Below, one piece after another: positions 1-7,187 of a stretch of DNA of 9,312 nucleotides. Origin of the DNA: Spirochaetales bacterium (lineage in GTDB: Bacteria > Spirochaetota > Spirochaetia > SZUA-6 > DRHE01); the NCBI GenBank assembly GCA_016935715.1, contig JAFGQJ010000067.1:1-9312 (forward strand), in the 5' to 3' direction. Numbering within the stretch: position 1 is the stretch's first letter; every line of letters begins with the position of its first letter. A program made the position numbers and the translations under genes. The notes under the pieces are model-generated. The model searched no databases. It was not told the origin of the DNA and saw only the letters and a program-made list of their open reading frames with translations.

Positions 1-5
1 CCCGA

Positions 6-1205
6 TCAGGCCCCGTGCACCACCCGGACGGGTCTGCCGCGCAGGATCCTCGAAAGTACGGCTGCTGGATTGCTCACCTTGCTGAGGAACATCATCGCCG
101 CGATGACGTAGGGCTTGTAGCCCGCCTGCCGGTACGTGTGCAGGCGGAAGCGCTCGAACACCGACCCGGCCACCTCCCCGTGCTCGCAGCTCACCCCGGA
201 GATGTCCGCCGGCAGGCAGTGCAGGTACAGGGCGTTGTTGGTGCGTTCCATCAGCTCCTCGCTGCACTCCCAATCGATGAAACGCCGGTTCAGCTCCAGG
301 CATTCGGACTCCAGCTCGTCCAACCCCCGGGAATCCCCGGTCTTCAGCAGCTCGGTGCGCCGCTGCATGACCTCATAGGGCGCCCAGCTCTTCGGATAGA
401 CGATGTGGGCATCGGCGAAGGCCTCCGCCATGGAGTGGGTCTTCAGAAAGGCCCCCCCGGAGGCTGCGGCGTTTTTTTCGGCCAGATCCTCGATGCTCGG
501 GACCAATGAATACCCCTCGGGGTAGGCCAGCTTCACCCGCATCCCGAGACGGCTCACCAGGGCAATCACTCCCTGCGGTACCGAGAGCGGCTTGCCGTAC
601 GAAGGAGAGTAGGCCCAGCTCATGGCGATCGTTTTGCCCCGGAGTGCCTCCAGGCTTCCGAAGTGGTGGATCAGGTGCAGGAGATCCGAAAGGGATTGGG
701 TCGGATGATCCAGATCGCATTGCAGGTTGACCACTGTGGGGATGCGGGGCAGCACCCCTTGCCCGTGTCCCTCCCGCACGGCACGGCTGACCTCCTGCAT
801 GTAGGTGTGGCCGTGGCCCAGGTACATGTCGTCCCGGATGCCGATGACCTCGGTCAGGAAGGAGATCATGTTGGCGGTTTCCCGGACCGTCTCCCCATGT
901 GCGATCTGGGTCTTGGTTTCGTCGAGATCCTGGGCGGCCAGCCCGAGCAGGTTTGCCGCGCTGAGGAAGCTGAAGCGCGTGCGGGTGGACTTGTCCCGAA
1001 AGATCGCCACGGCCAGACCGGAGTCGTAGATCCTGGTGGATATGTTCCGGCTGCGCATCTCCCGGAGTATGTCGGCCACGGTGATGACGGCCCGCAGCTC
1101 CTTCTCCGTCTTGTCCCAGGTGAGCAGGAAGTCGTCGCAGAACATGCGCCCGATGTCCATCGAAGAGAGCAGCTCGATCCCGGCCTGCAGTTCCTTCAGG
1201 TCCAT
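6..1205 (-). CDS. ygeW: YgeW-type knotted carbamoyltransferase
   Basis: Complete 399-residue protein of the aspartate/ornithine carbamoyltransferase superfamily. Visible motifs are the carbamoyl-phosphate loop FRDKSTRTR (69-77), DLDHPTQS (164-171) and HCLPAD (329-334). The stretches DLDETKTQIAHGETVRET (93-110), AMSWAYSPSYGKPLSVPQG (194-212) and YPKSWAPYEVM (270-280) closely follow E. coli YgeW as I remember it, not classical ArgF or PyrB. The family folds with a backbone knot and is expected to be cytosolic. Its true substrate is unsettled; members usually sit in purine or ureide catabolism clusters, where they may run toward carbamoyl phosphate production. The first ATG is chosen because the N-terminus lines up with E. 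coli YgeW. It has no Shine-Dalgarno and a TATAAT lies 6 nt upstream, so the mRNA may be leaderless. The tolC gene ends 58 nt upstream on the same strand with no obvious terminator, so read-through from the efflux operon is possible. Calling it ornithine carbamoyltransferase would be a likely misannotation. Confidence 0.93.
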   Translation of the reverse strand: MDLKELQAGIELLSSMDIGRMFCDDFLLTWDKTEKELRAVITVADILREMRSRNISTRIYDSGLAVAIFRDKSTRTRFSFLSAANLLGLAAQDLDETKTQIAHGETVRETANMISFLTEVIGIRDDMYLGHGHTYMQEVSRAVREGHGQGVLPRIPTVVNLQCDLDHPTQSLSDLLHLIHHFGSLEALRGKTIAMSWAYSPSYGKPLSVPQGVIALVSRLGMRVKLAYPEGYSLVPSIEDLAEKNAAASGGAFLKTHSMAEAFADAHIVYPKSWAPYEVMQRRTELLKTGDSRGLDELESECLELNRRFIDWECSEELMERTNNALYLHCLPADISGVSCEHGEVAGSVFERFRLHTYRQAGYKPYVIAAMMFLSKVSNPAAVLSRILRGRPVRVVHGA

Positions 1206-1211
1206 GGGCTC

Positions 1212-1241
1212 ATTATAGGATGAGGCCGCAGGCCGAGTCCA
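1212..1241 (-). promoter_or_regulatory. Predicted sigma-70-type promoter of ygeW, leaderless arrangement
   Basis: On the minus strand a perfect TATAAT (1212-1217) is preceded by an 18-nt spacer and TGGACT (1236-1241, 4 of 6 matches to TTGACA). With usual spacing, +1 falls on or next to the A of the ygeW ATG at 1205. No ribosome binding site lies between. Prediction by eye; the -10 is strong and the -35 moderate. Confidence 0.6.
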
Positions 1242-1263
1242 CGCACCAGAACGCCGGGGACGT

Positions 1264-2760
1264 TTATTTTTCCGCGGATCCCAAGGATCCCGACAGCACC
1301 TGTTCCAGGGAGCGACCCGAGAGGTTGAACAGGTCCAGGCTGTTGAGGAACAGATCCGCCCGCGCCTGCCAGAGCTCGTTGTCCACCTGCAGCAGCTCCA
1401 GCCGTGCCGATTCGACCCGCAGCGGTGTGCCCAGACCGACTTCGAGCTTCTTCAGCTCATCCGCCACGCCGCGCGTTTTGAGCTGGATGTTCTTCTCCAG
1501 CAGGCCGACCCTGTCCAGGATGATCCGCTGCCGCAGAACCAGCGCCTCGTAGGTATTCTGGACATCCCTCAGGCTGGCTGCCAGGGTCTCCCGGGCGACG
1601 CGTTCGCCCGCAGCGTTGGCCTGCTCCCGGTAGGCGGTTTTCCCCCCATTGTACAGGGGGATTTCCAGCCCGATGGCAAGGGACCAGTCCAGCTCGGTCC
1701 CGTCGGTGAAGAACGAGGAGAAGGAGTCTCCCAGTGCTGCAGGGGTGGATCCCTGGTACAGGGGCAGCAGGGTCAGGGCCACGCTGAGATCGGGGGCGTC
1801 GTTCCGGCCGCTCAGGACGGTCTGGGCCTGCACCTGTTCCAGGGACAGGCGGTCGCGGCTCACCGACGGATTGCTGCTCCGTGCCTCTGCAACCAGCACC
1901 CGTGTGTCGGCCGGAAGCGCCGGCGCCGGAAAGGTGTCGATGAGATCGTAGGAGCCGAGCCCTCTCTCCAGGCCCAGGGTGCCCGCCAGGTTCTGCTCCA
2001 CCTGCAGCAGGGCATAACGGCTCTCCCACAGGGACTCCCGCTGAAGGGCGGTCAGGATCTCGAGCTCCAGAAGGTCCGTTTCCGAAGCCCGGCCCGTTTC
2101 CAAATTGATCCTCACCTGCCGGAGGTTCTGATCCGCCAGTTCCAGGCTCTTCTCCAGATAGGCGATCGTCCGGCGCAGGCCGATCGCCCGGGTGTACAGG
2201 CTGAAGGCGGCGTAGATGTTGCCGTTGCGGGCTCCCAGGCTGCCGGCGGAAGCCTTCCTCCAGTTGATCTCACTCGCCCTTTGCGCGGCCGAGAGCTGGC
2301 GCAGATCGAGGAGCCTGCCGTTGACCCAGACCGGCTGACTGAGCACGAAGCTCAACGAGGGATTCTGCATGACCGTGTCCGGACCGCTGGTGATGCCCAT
2401 GGCATTGGCCAGGCTGAGGCTGGCGAAGCCGGCGGTCGGCAGTGCCTGGGACAGGGACAGACCGACGGAGGCGTAGTGCCGAGTTTCGGTGGGGAGCGTC
2501 TGGCCTGTAAGAACCCCCGTAGAATAGCCGTACAGCGGGTCCAGCTGAAGGTCGATCTGCGGCCTGGTGTCCGCAAGGCTCTGACGGTGGAGCGCTTCCG
2601 CCTGGATCTCCAGTGCGTCGGCGATCTGCACGACGGAGCTCTGCTCCAGCACCAGCCGGAGCACCTCCGCGACATCCAGGAGCGCTTTCTGCGCCCGGAT
2701 AGACGCCGGAACGATCAGCGCTGCGGCCAGAACCGCTGAAAATATGAGCCGTCTACGCAT
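1264..2760 (-). CDS. TolC-family outer membrane efflux channel
   Basis: Complete 498-residue outer membrane factor. Residues 1-23 look like a Sec signal peptide: basic MRRR, a hydrophobic core of L/A/V, and a likely cut after SIRA (residue 23). The mature part shows the two-fold repeat expected of the family: long amphipathic helices rich in A, L, E, Q and R, with beta segments holding residues such as PQIDLQLDPLYGY (about 66-78) and LDWSLAIGLEIPLYNGG (in the second half). The length is typical. It would trimerise to form the outer membrane exit duct for the RND pump encoded just upstream. The ATG overlaps the pump's stop by 8 bp (ATGCGTAG), and an AAAGGA (2769-2774) lies 8 nt before the start, so translation is probably coupled but also has its own ribosome binding site. 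Last gene of the operon. The family is confident; the exported substrate cannot be read from the sequence. Confidence 0.93.
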   Translation of the reverse strand: MRRRLIFSAVLAAALIVPASIRAQKALLDVAEVLRLVLEQSSVVQIADALEIQAEALHRQSLADTRPQIDLQLDPLYGYSTGVLTGQTLPTETRHYASVGLSLSQALPTAGFASLSLANAMGITSGPDTVMQNPSLSFVLSQPVWVNGRLLDLRQLSAAQRASEINWRKASAGSLGARNGNIYAAFSLYTRAIGLRRTIAYLEKSLELADQNLRQVRINLETGRASETDLLELEILTALQRESLWESRYALLQVEQNLAGTLGLERGLGSYDLIDTFPAPALPADTRVLVAEARSSNPSVSRDRLSLEQVQAQTVLSGRNDAPDLSVALTLLPLYQGSTPAALGDSFSSFFTDGTELDWSLAIGLEIPLYNGGKTAYREQANAAGERVARETLAASLRDVQNTYEALVLRQRIILDRVGLLEKNIQLKTRGVADELKKLEVGLGTPLRVESARLELLQVDNELWQARADLFLNSLDLFNLSGRSLEQVLSGSLGSAEK

Positions 2761-5700
2761 GAGTCGATTCCTTTCTCGAGGTGCGGATTTTCCTCTTCTC
2801 CCGTCTGCGTTCCTTTCCCCGACTGCGGCGGTCGCGGATGTCTTCCAGAATCCCGTACAGCGAAGGGATGATGAACAGCGCGGTAATGGTCGAAAATACC
2901 AGCCCGAAGATGATCGTGCTGGCCATGGGACCCCATACGACGGATTTGCCGCCCAACCCGAGGGCCGTGGGAAGCAAACCGGCGATAGTTGTCAGAGAGG
3001 TCAGCAGGATCGGCCGGAGGCGCGTGGTGGTCCCCTCAGCCACCGCTTCCGCGGTGGTCTTTCCCGAGCTCTTGAGGCCGTTCACGTAGCTGACCAGGAC
3101 GATGGAGTCGTTGACCGCGATTCCCGCCAGGGCTACGCCGGCGTACAGGACCGTGGTGGAGAAGGGCGTCCCCGATACGAAGAGGTAGAGAACAACCCCC
3201 ACGAAGGCGAAGGGAACGGTCACGAGAATCAGCGCCGGCTGCAGGTAGGACTTGAACTGTGTGCCGAGGATCAGGTAGATCAGGAACACGCCCAGCAGAA
3301 AGATGCGGAGGATCTGGGTGAGCAGGTTGCCGAACTCGGCGAACTCTCCGCCCACCTTAAGGCTGACCCCCGGGTACAAGGGCTGGAAGCTGTCGTCGAA
3401 CAACCGTTTCACCCGGGCGTTGATCATGCGCACCCGGGTATCGTCGTAGGCTTCCGAGGTTACCGTTACCTCCCGCTTGCCGTCCACCCGGCGGATCGCC
3501 GCCAGGGCCCGTGCTTCCTCCACGGAGGCGACCGTGGAGAAGGGAATCAGGCGGCCGTCGGGGCTCGGTATCTTGAGCTGCAGCAGCTGCTGCACCGACG
3601 TGATCTCGTTTCCGGCGTAGCGCACGATCACGTCGATCTCCTCGTTTCCCACGAAGACTGTGGTCGCGGTGATGCCTTCGAAGGAGCCGCGGATGAAGGA
3701 ACCGATGGCAGCGGTGCTCAGGCCCAGGGCCGCGGCCCGGTCCTGATTGACCCGCACCCGCAGCTCCGGCGTGCCTGTCTCGAGATTGTCGCCGATGTTG
3801 TACAGCTCAGGATACTCCCCGAGCACCTGCCTGATCTCGGCAGCGATCACCTCCAGCTGGCCGTAGTCGTCCCCGAACAGCCGGAAGGAAACGGGAGGCT
3901 CCACCGGGGGTCCGTTCTGAGCCCGGCGGAACTGTACGCTTTCGATTCCGGGCACAGGTGCGGTGAGCTGCCGTACTTCCTGCATGATCTCGACGATCGG
4001 GCGGGTTCGCCCCTCGTCCTTCTCGATGATGTCCACGATGATCTGGGCGATGTTGCTCTTGATCTCCACGCCGGTTCCAGTCGAGCTGAATCCGATGGAT
4101 GAGTTGATGGAGATGATCTCCCCCTGGCCGAGCAGGGGCATGATCCGCCGCTCGTATTCGGCAACCACGCTCTCCGTCTTGCTCTTCGGGGAACCGGCAG
4201 GCAGCTCGATGTCGATGTAGAACAGGGTGAAGTCCTCGGAGCTGAACAGATCCTGCTGCAGGGTGCCGACCAGGGCGAAAGTGCCGATCATAACCACGAG
4301 CATGATCGCCACCAGGAGATAGCGCCGCCGGTAGACCCGGTCGATGAGCCTGGAGAATCCATGTCTGAGCCGGTCGAAGCGGATCCCCGGCTGTCTTCGT
4401 CCGTTACCCGACCATTCGGCGAAGTGCACAGGGAGGAAGACGATCGCCTCCATGGTCGATGCGATCAGGGCGATGGAGACGGTAAGAGGGATGACCCGAA
4501 GGAATCTGCCGATGGTGCCCGGAAGAATCATCAGGGGTAGAAAAGCCGCAACCGTGGTCAGGGTCGCCGCGATGACCGGGACCACTACCTGGTTGGTTCC
4601 CTGGATCGCAGCGTCGATTCGCGACAGCCCCTCCTGATTCAGACGGAAGCTGTTCTCGATGATCACGATCGCATGGTCGACGATCAGGCCCAGGACCAGA
4701 ACCAGGGCGAAGAGGGTATTCGTGTTGAAGGTCTCTCCGAGAAGCTCGAGAAGGACGAAGGTGATGGCGAAGGTAACTGGGATCCCCAGAGCGATGATCA
4801 GGGCGTTTCGCACGCCGATGAACAGAAGCAGGATCCCGACCAGAAAGGCCAGGCCGAGGAGAGCATTGTTTACCAGCACGTCCAGGCTCTGGCGGATCTG
4901 CACCGTGGAGTCCCCGAACAGGGTGATCGTCATTGCCTGCGGCAGGGATTTCTCGAAGTCGGCGACGACCTCTTTGACTCCGTTGACCACGGCCACGCTG
5001 TTCCCCCGGGTCACCTTGGTGACCCTCAGGCCGATGGCCTGCTGCATGTTGAAGCGGGCATCCGCGCCGGTCGGATCGAACACCTCTTTTACCGTCGCCA
5101 CGTCGGCCACGTGCACCACGCCGCTCTGCGATCCGCCGGGCGGCGGGCCGCCGCTCTGCCCACCGGCAAGGCCGGCCGCGCCGCTGCGCCGGACGATCAC
5201 TTTCTCGAATTCCCCGATGCGTTCGATCTCCCCTACGGTTCGCAGCAGATACTCCCTGGACCGGGTTTCAAGGGTACCGCCCGGAATCGTGACATTTCGG
5301 CTGCTCACCGCCCGGACCACCTCATCCATGGAGATCCCCAGTGCCTCGAGCTTCTCCCTGTTGGCTCCGATGATGATCTGCCGATCCCGGGCGCCGACCA
5401 GCTCTGCATCCGCCACCTCGGGGATATCCAGCAGCCGCTCCCGAAGCAGCCGCGCGTTGTTGTTGAGCGTCTCATACTCGACATTTCCGGCCAGAATGAC
5501 CTCGACCACCGGCAGAAAATCGGAGGAGGAGAAATCGTCGACGAGGGGTGCGAGGGTCCCGTCGGGAAGGTCCACCTTGGAGAAGCGGGTCTGCACTTCC
5601 TGGTACAGACGTTCGAACTCGTCGTTGGAGATCCCGCTGTCGAACTCCACCCGGACGATGCTCAGGCCCTCCTGGGTGATCGACACGATCTCATCGAGCT

Positions 5701-5926
5701 TGTCCAGGCCCTCCATCTCATTCTCGATCTTGACGGTAACGGATTTCTCCACGTCCTCCGCGCTCACACCGGGATAGGGAACGGCGATGTTCACCCAGAA
5801 GAAGGGAACCTCTGAAAACTGCTCCCGGGGAAGGCGGGAGAGGCTCAGGGCGCCCAGCACCAGCAGGGAGACCATCAGGATATTAATGAGAACGGAGTTG
5901 TTGACCGAGAATTTTCCGAAGTTCAT
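2753..5926 (-). CDS. RND efflux pump, HAE1/AcrB-like inner membrane permease
   Basis: Complete 1057-residue RND transporter with the usual duplicated plan: TM1 (about 12-30), a large periplasmic porter/docking loop (about 31-345), TM2-TM6 (about 348-500), TM7 (about 537-555), a second periplasmic loop (about 556-868) and TM8-TM12 (about 870-1024). It should export amphiphilic compounds by proton antiport as a trimer. The TM4 motif GLIVDHAIVIIEN (413-425) carries Asp417 where AcrB has Asp407, but His418 where AcrB has Asp408. The TM10 motif GIAVNDSIVLV (935-945) has Asn939 where AcrB has Lys940, which is seen in other HAE-type pumps. A Gly/Pro/Ser-rich insertion occupies about 248-269 in the first periplasmic loop, and the C-terminal tail (about 1031-1054) is strongly basic. 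The start overlaps the adaptor's stop (ATGA) and has only a weak upstream GGA, so it probably depends on translational coupling. Heavy-metal RND is less likely from the motifs. Confidence 0.95.
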   Translation of the reverse strand: MNFGKFSVNNSVLINILMVSLLVLGALSLSRLPREQFSEVPFFWVNIAVPYPGVSAEDVEKSVTVKIENEMEGLDKLDEIVSITQEGLSIVRVEFDSGISNDEFERLYQEVQTRFSKVDLPDGTLAPLVDDFSSSDFLPVVEVILAGNVEYETLNNNARLLRERLLDIPEVADAELVGARDRQIIIGANREKLEALGISMDEVVRAVSSRNVTIPGGTLETRSREYLLRTVGEIERIGEFEKVIVRRSGAAGLAGGQSGGPPPGGSQSGVVHVADVATVKEVFDPTGADARFNMQQAIGLRVTKVTRGNSVAVVNGVKEVVADFEKSLPQAMTITLFGDSTVQIRQSLDVLVNNALLGLAFLVGILLLFIGVRNALIIALGIPVTFAITFVLLELLGETFNTNTLFALVLVLGLIVDHAIVIIENSFRLNQEGLSRIDAAIQGTNQVVVPVIAATLTTVAAFLPLMILPGTIGRFLRVIPLTVSIALIASTMEAIVFLPVHFAEWSGNGRRQPGIRFDRLRHGFSRLIDRVYRRRYLLVAIMLVVMIGTFALVGTLQQDLFSSEDFTLFYIDIELPAGSPKSKTESVVAEYERRIMPLLGQGEIISINSSIGFSSTGTGVEIKSNIAQIIVDIIEKDEGRTRPIVEIMQEVRQLTAPVPGIESVQFRRAQNGPPVEPPVSFRLFGDDYGQLEVIAAEIRQVLGEYPELYNIGDNLETGTPELRVRVNQDRAAALGLSTAAIGSFIRGSFEGITATTVFVGNEEIDVIVRYAGNEITSVQQLLQLKIPSPDGRLIPFSTVASVEEARALAAIRRVDGKREVTVTSEAYDDTRVRMINARVKRLFDDSFQPLYPGVSLKVGGEFAEFGNLLTQILRIFLLGVFLIYLILGTQFKSYLQPALILVTVPFAFVGVVLYLFVSGTPFSTTVLYAGVALAGIAVNDSIVLVSYVNGLKSSGKTTAEAVAEGTTTRLRPILLTSLTTIAGLLPTALGLGGKSVVWGPMASTIIFGLVFSTITALFIIPSLYGILEDIRDRRSRGKERRREKRKIRTSRKESTHA

Positions 5927-7029
5927 TGCCAGGATCCGCTGTCACCGATGAGCGAAGGCTGCACCGGGGCGCCCCGTCGCAGAGCGGTAAGTCCGGAGAT
6001 GATCAGGGTTTCTCCCTCCTCCAGGCCTTCCAGCACCTCCGCGATGTTCCCGATTCGCCTGCCGATCTGCACGGGTTTTTGGGCTGCCCGCCCCGCCTCC
6101 GCCGTGAACACGTAGCTCTGGCCGCCCTGTTCGACCACCGCGGCGGAGGGTATCAGTATCACCGGCTCCTGCGCCTGGGTTTCGATGGACACGGTTGCAG
6201 ACATCCCCGACTTGACCGACCCGCCGACGGGATTGCTCCAGGTCACGACCACGGCATAGCTACCGGTGGACGGATCGCTGCCCGCCGAGACGGCGCTGAC
6301 GGCAGCCTCGAAGACCCTCTGCCGGCTGGCCGCAGGGATGAGCACTGTGGCCGGTGCACCCTCGGCCAGCAGTCCGACCTGGCTCTCCCCGACGGCAACC
6401 TCCGCCCTCAATGAGCTGATATCCACCAGCCGGGCTACGCGTTGACCGGGGCTGAGATAATTGCCGAGGGTGATCCCCGATTCCTTCCCAGCGACGTAGC
6501 CGCCGATCGGAGCGCGTATCGTGCAGTCCTGGTACGTTTTCAGGGCACTTTGGTAACGGGCCTGGGAGCCGTTGACCGCGCTGCGAGCCCTGGCCAGCTC
6601 CGCCTTGGAGGCGCTGCCTTCGTCGAACAGCCGTTCCGTAGCCTCCAGATCGAGCTTTGCGATCTCGTACTGCTCCCTGGCCTGCTCCATGTTGAGCCTG
6701 GGGATGGTGTCATCCACCTTCACGAGGACCTGTCCGGCGGGGATCCGGTCCCCCAATTCGAAGTCGACACTCTGGATGATCCCCTGGGTCTCCGATACGA
6801 CGTAGGCCTCATTGATCCCGGATACGATTCCCGCAGCTTCGATATTGCGCACCAGTTCCCCCCGGGTGACGGTCAACGCCTCCACGGCAAGGGGCTGGAG
6901 CTCCTGTGACCCCTCCGCTGCAGGCCTCCCGCCCGGGCCGCCGCCGGGACGACCGCAGCCGGCCAAAGCCAGAGCCGTAATCAGAGCTGCCCCTGCGCCC
7001 AGGATCATTCGGTTTTTCAGCCGGTTCAT
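5923..7029 (-). CDS. RND efflux periplasmic adaptor (membrane fusion protein), lipoprotein
   Basis: Complete 368-residue HlyD/AcrA-type adaptor linking the pump to the TolC channel. The N-terminus is a lipoprotein signal with basic residues, a hydrophobic stretch and lipobox LAGC, the acylated Cys being residue 25, so it should be lipid-anchored facing the periplasm. A Gly/Pro-rich tether follows (26-41). Then come the first half of the lipoyl-like domain (about 62-106, including a GDRIPAGQVLVKVD stretch), a short alpha-hairpin (about 107-165), the second lipoyl half (about 166-204, with TIRAPIGGYV), a beta-barrel (about 205-290) and a membrane-proximal domain (about 291-360, with IPSAAVV). 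The hairpin is short compared with AcrA. The ATG has a good ribosome binding site, GAGGTT at 7035-7040. First gene of the operon; the next gene starts within its stop codon. The family call is confident, the substrate unknown. Confidence 0.94.
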   Translation of the reverse strand: MNRLKNRMILGAGAALITALALAGCGRPGGGPGGRPAAEGSQELQPLAVEALTVTRGELVRNIEAAGIVSGINEAYVVSETQGIIQSVDFELGDRIPAGQVLVKVDDTIPRLNMEQAREQYEIAKLDLEATERLFDEGSASKAELARARSAVNGSQARYQSALKTYQDCTIRAPIGGYVAGKESGITLGNYLSPGQRVARLVDISSLRAEVAVGESQVGLLAEGAPATVLIPAASRQRVFEAAVSAVSAGSDPSTGSYAVVVTWSNPVGGSVKSGMSATVSIETQAQEPVILIPSAAVVEQGGQSYVFTAEAGRAAQKPVQIGRRIGNIAEVLEGLEEGETLIISGLTALRRGAPVQPSLIGDSGSWQ

Positions 7030-7044
7030 CGTTCAACCTCGATT

Positions 7045-7069
7045 ATCACGAAATGTAATATACGGTGAT
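7045..7069. promoter_or_regulatory. Weak inverted repeat in the efflux operon leader
   Basis: ATCAC (7045-7049) and GTGAT (7065-7069) form 5-bp inverted arms separated by 15 nt, between the predicted transcription start (about 7073) and the adaptor ATG. The position suits a repressor site of the kind that controls many RND operons, but arms this short occur often by chance and no regulator gene is present in the window. Confidence 0.2.
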
Positions 7070-7079
7070 TCCAGCTGAT

Positions 7080-7108
7080 AGAATAGCAATAAGATCCGGC
7101 AAATTCAA
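7080..7108 (-). promoter_or_regulatory. Predicted sigma-70-type promoter of the efflux operon
   Basis: On the minus strand TTGAAT (7103-7108, 4 of 6) is followed by exactly 17 nt and TATTCT (7080-7085, 4 of 6), in an AT-rich stretch (7081-7140 has 20 G/C in 60). Transcription would begin near 7073, giving a leader of about 44 nt with the adaptor's ribosome binding site. No other promoter is apparent between here and the tolC end, consistent with one three-gene transcript. Confidence 0.55.
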
Positions 7109-7145
7109 GGAAATACCGTTTTTTATGGATTTACAACTCATTTTG

Positions 7146-7154
7146 TGTTATTCT
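7146..7154 (+). promoter_or_regulatory. Predicted extended -10 promoter of the phage-like gene
   Basis: TGTTATTCT fits an extended -10 (TGn followed by TATTCT). A -35 at 17-nt spacing is poor (TGGATT, 3 of 6), as is common for extended -10 promoters. The start would be near 7161, about 27 nt before the ATG at 7188. It points away from the efflux promoter, so 7030-7187 acts as a divergent control region. Confidence 0.45.
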
Positions 7155-7174
7155 TGCCTTAGCAGCCCGGTCAT

Positions 7175-7183
7175 GGGGAGGAG
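7175..7183 (+). promoter_or_regulatory. Strong ribosome binding site that fixes the start at 7188
   Basis: GGGGAGGAG lies 4 nt before ATG 7188. Upstream in-frame ATGs at 7065, 7125 and 7173 lack such a site. The first two also lie before the predicted transcription start at about 7161. Confidence 0.8.
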
Positions 7184-7187
7184 CAAG

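Noticed and set aside
663..1223. Plus-strand 186-codon frame antisense to ygeW
   Set aside because: No ribosome binding site and no recognisable domain; ygeW on the other strand is clear.
1222..1234. GGCC-TGC-GGCC structure between tolC and ygeW as a terminator
   Set aside because: The 4-bp stem has no T-run and lies within the predicted ygeW promoter spacer; likely GC-rich chance.
1457..2029. Minus-strand 190-codon frame inside tolC
   Set aside because: Out-of-frame shadow rich in G, P and R; the tolC frame across it is continuous and family-consistent.
2744..4102. Long open frame of 452 codons on the plus strand antisense to the RND pump
   Set aside because: It is a shadow of the GC-rich pump gene. 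Its translation is low-complexity, rich in G, D, R, H and Q, with no domain pattern, and the opposite strand encodes an unmistakable RND transporter.
4659..5815. Two overlapping plus-strand frames of about 370-380 codons
   Set aside because: Both are antisense to the pump, in different frames, with Ser/Thr/Arg-rich or Asp/His/Gly-rich compositions typical of shadow frames.
7065..7187. N-terminal extension of the phage-type protein starting at 7065
   Set aside because: It would begin upstream of the predicted transcription start, lacks a ribosome binding site and runs through AT-rich promoter-like DNA; the strong GGGGAGGAG favours 7188.
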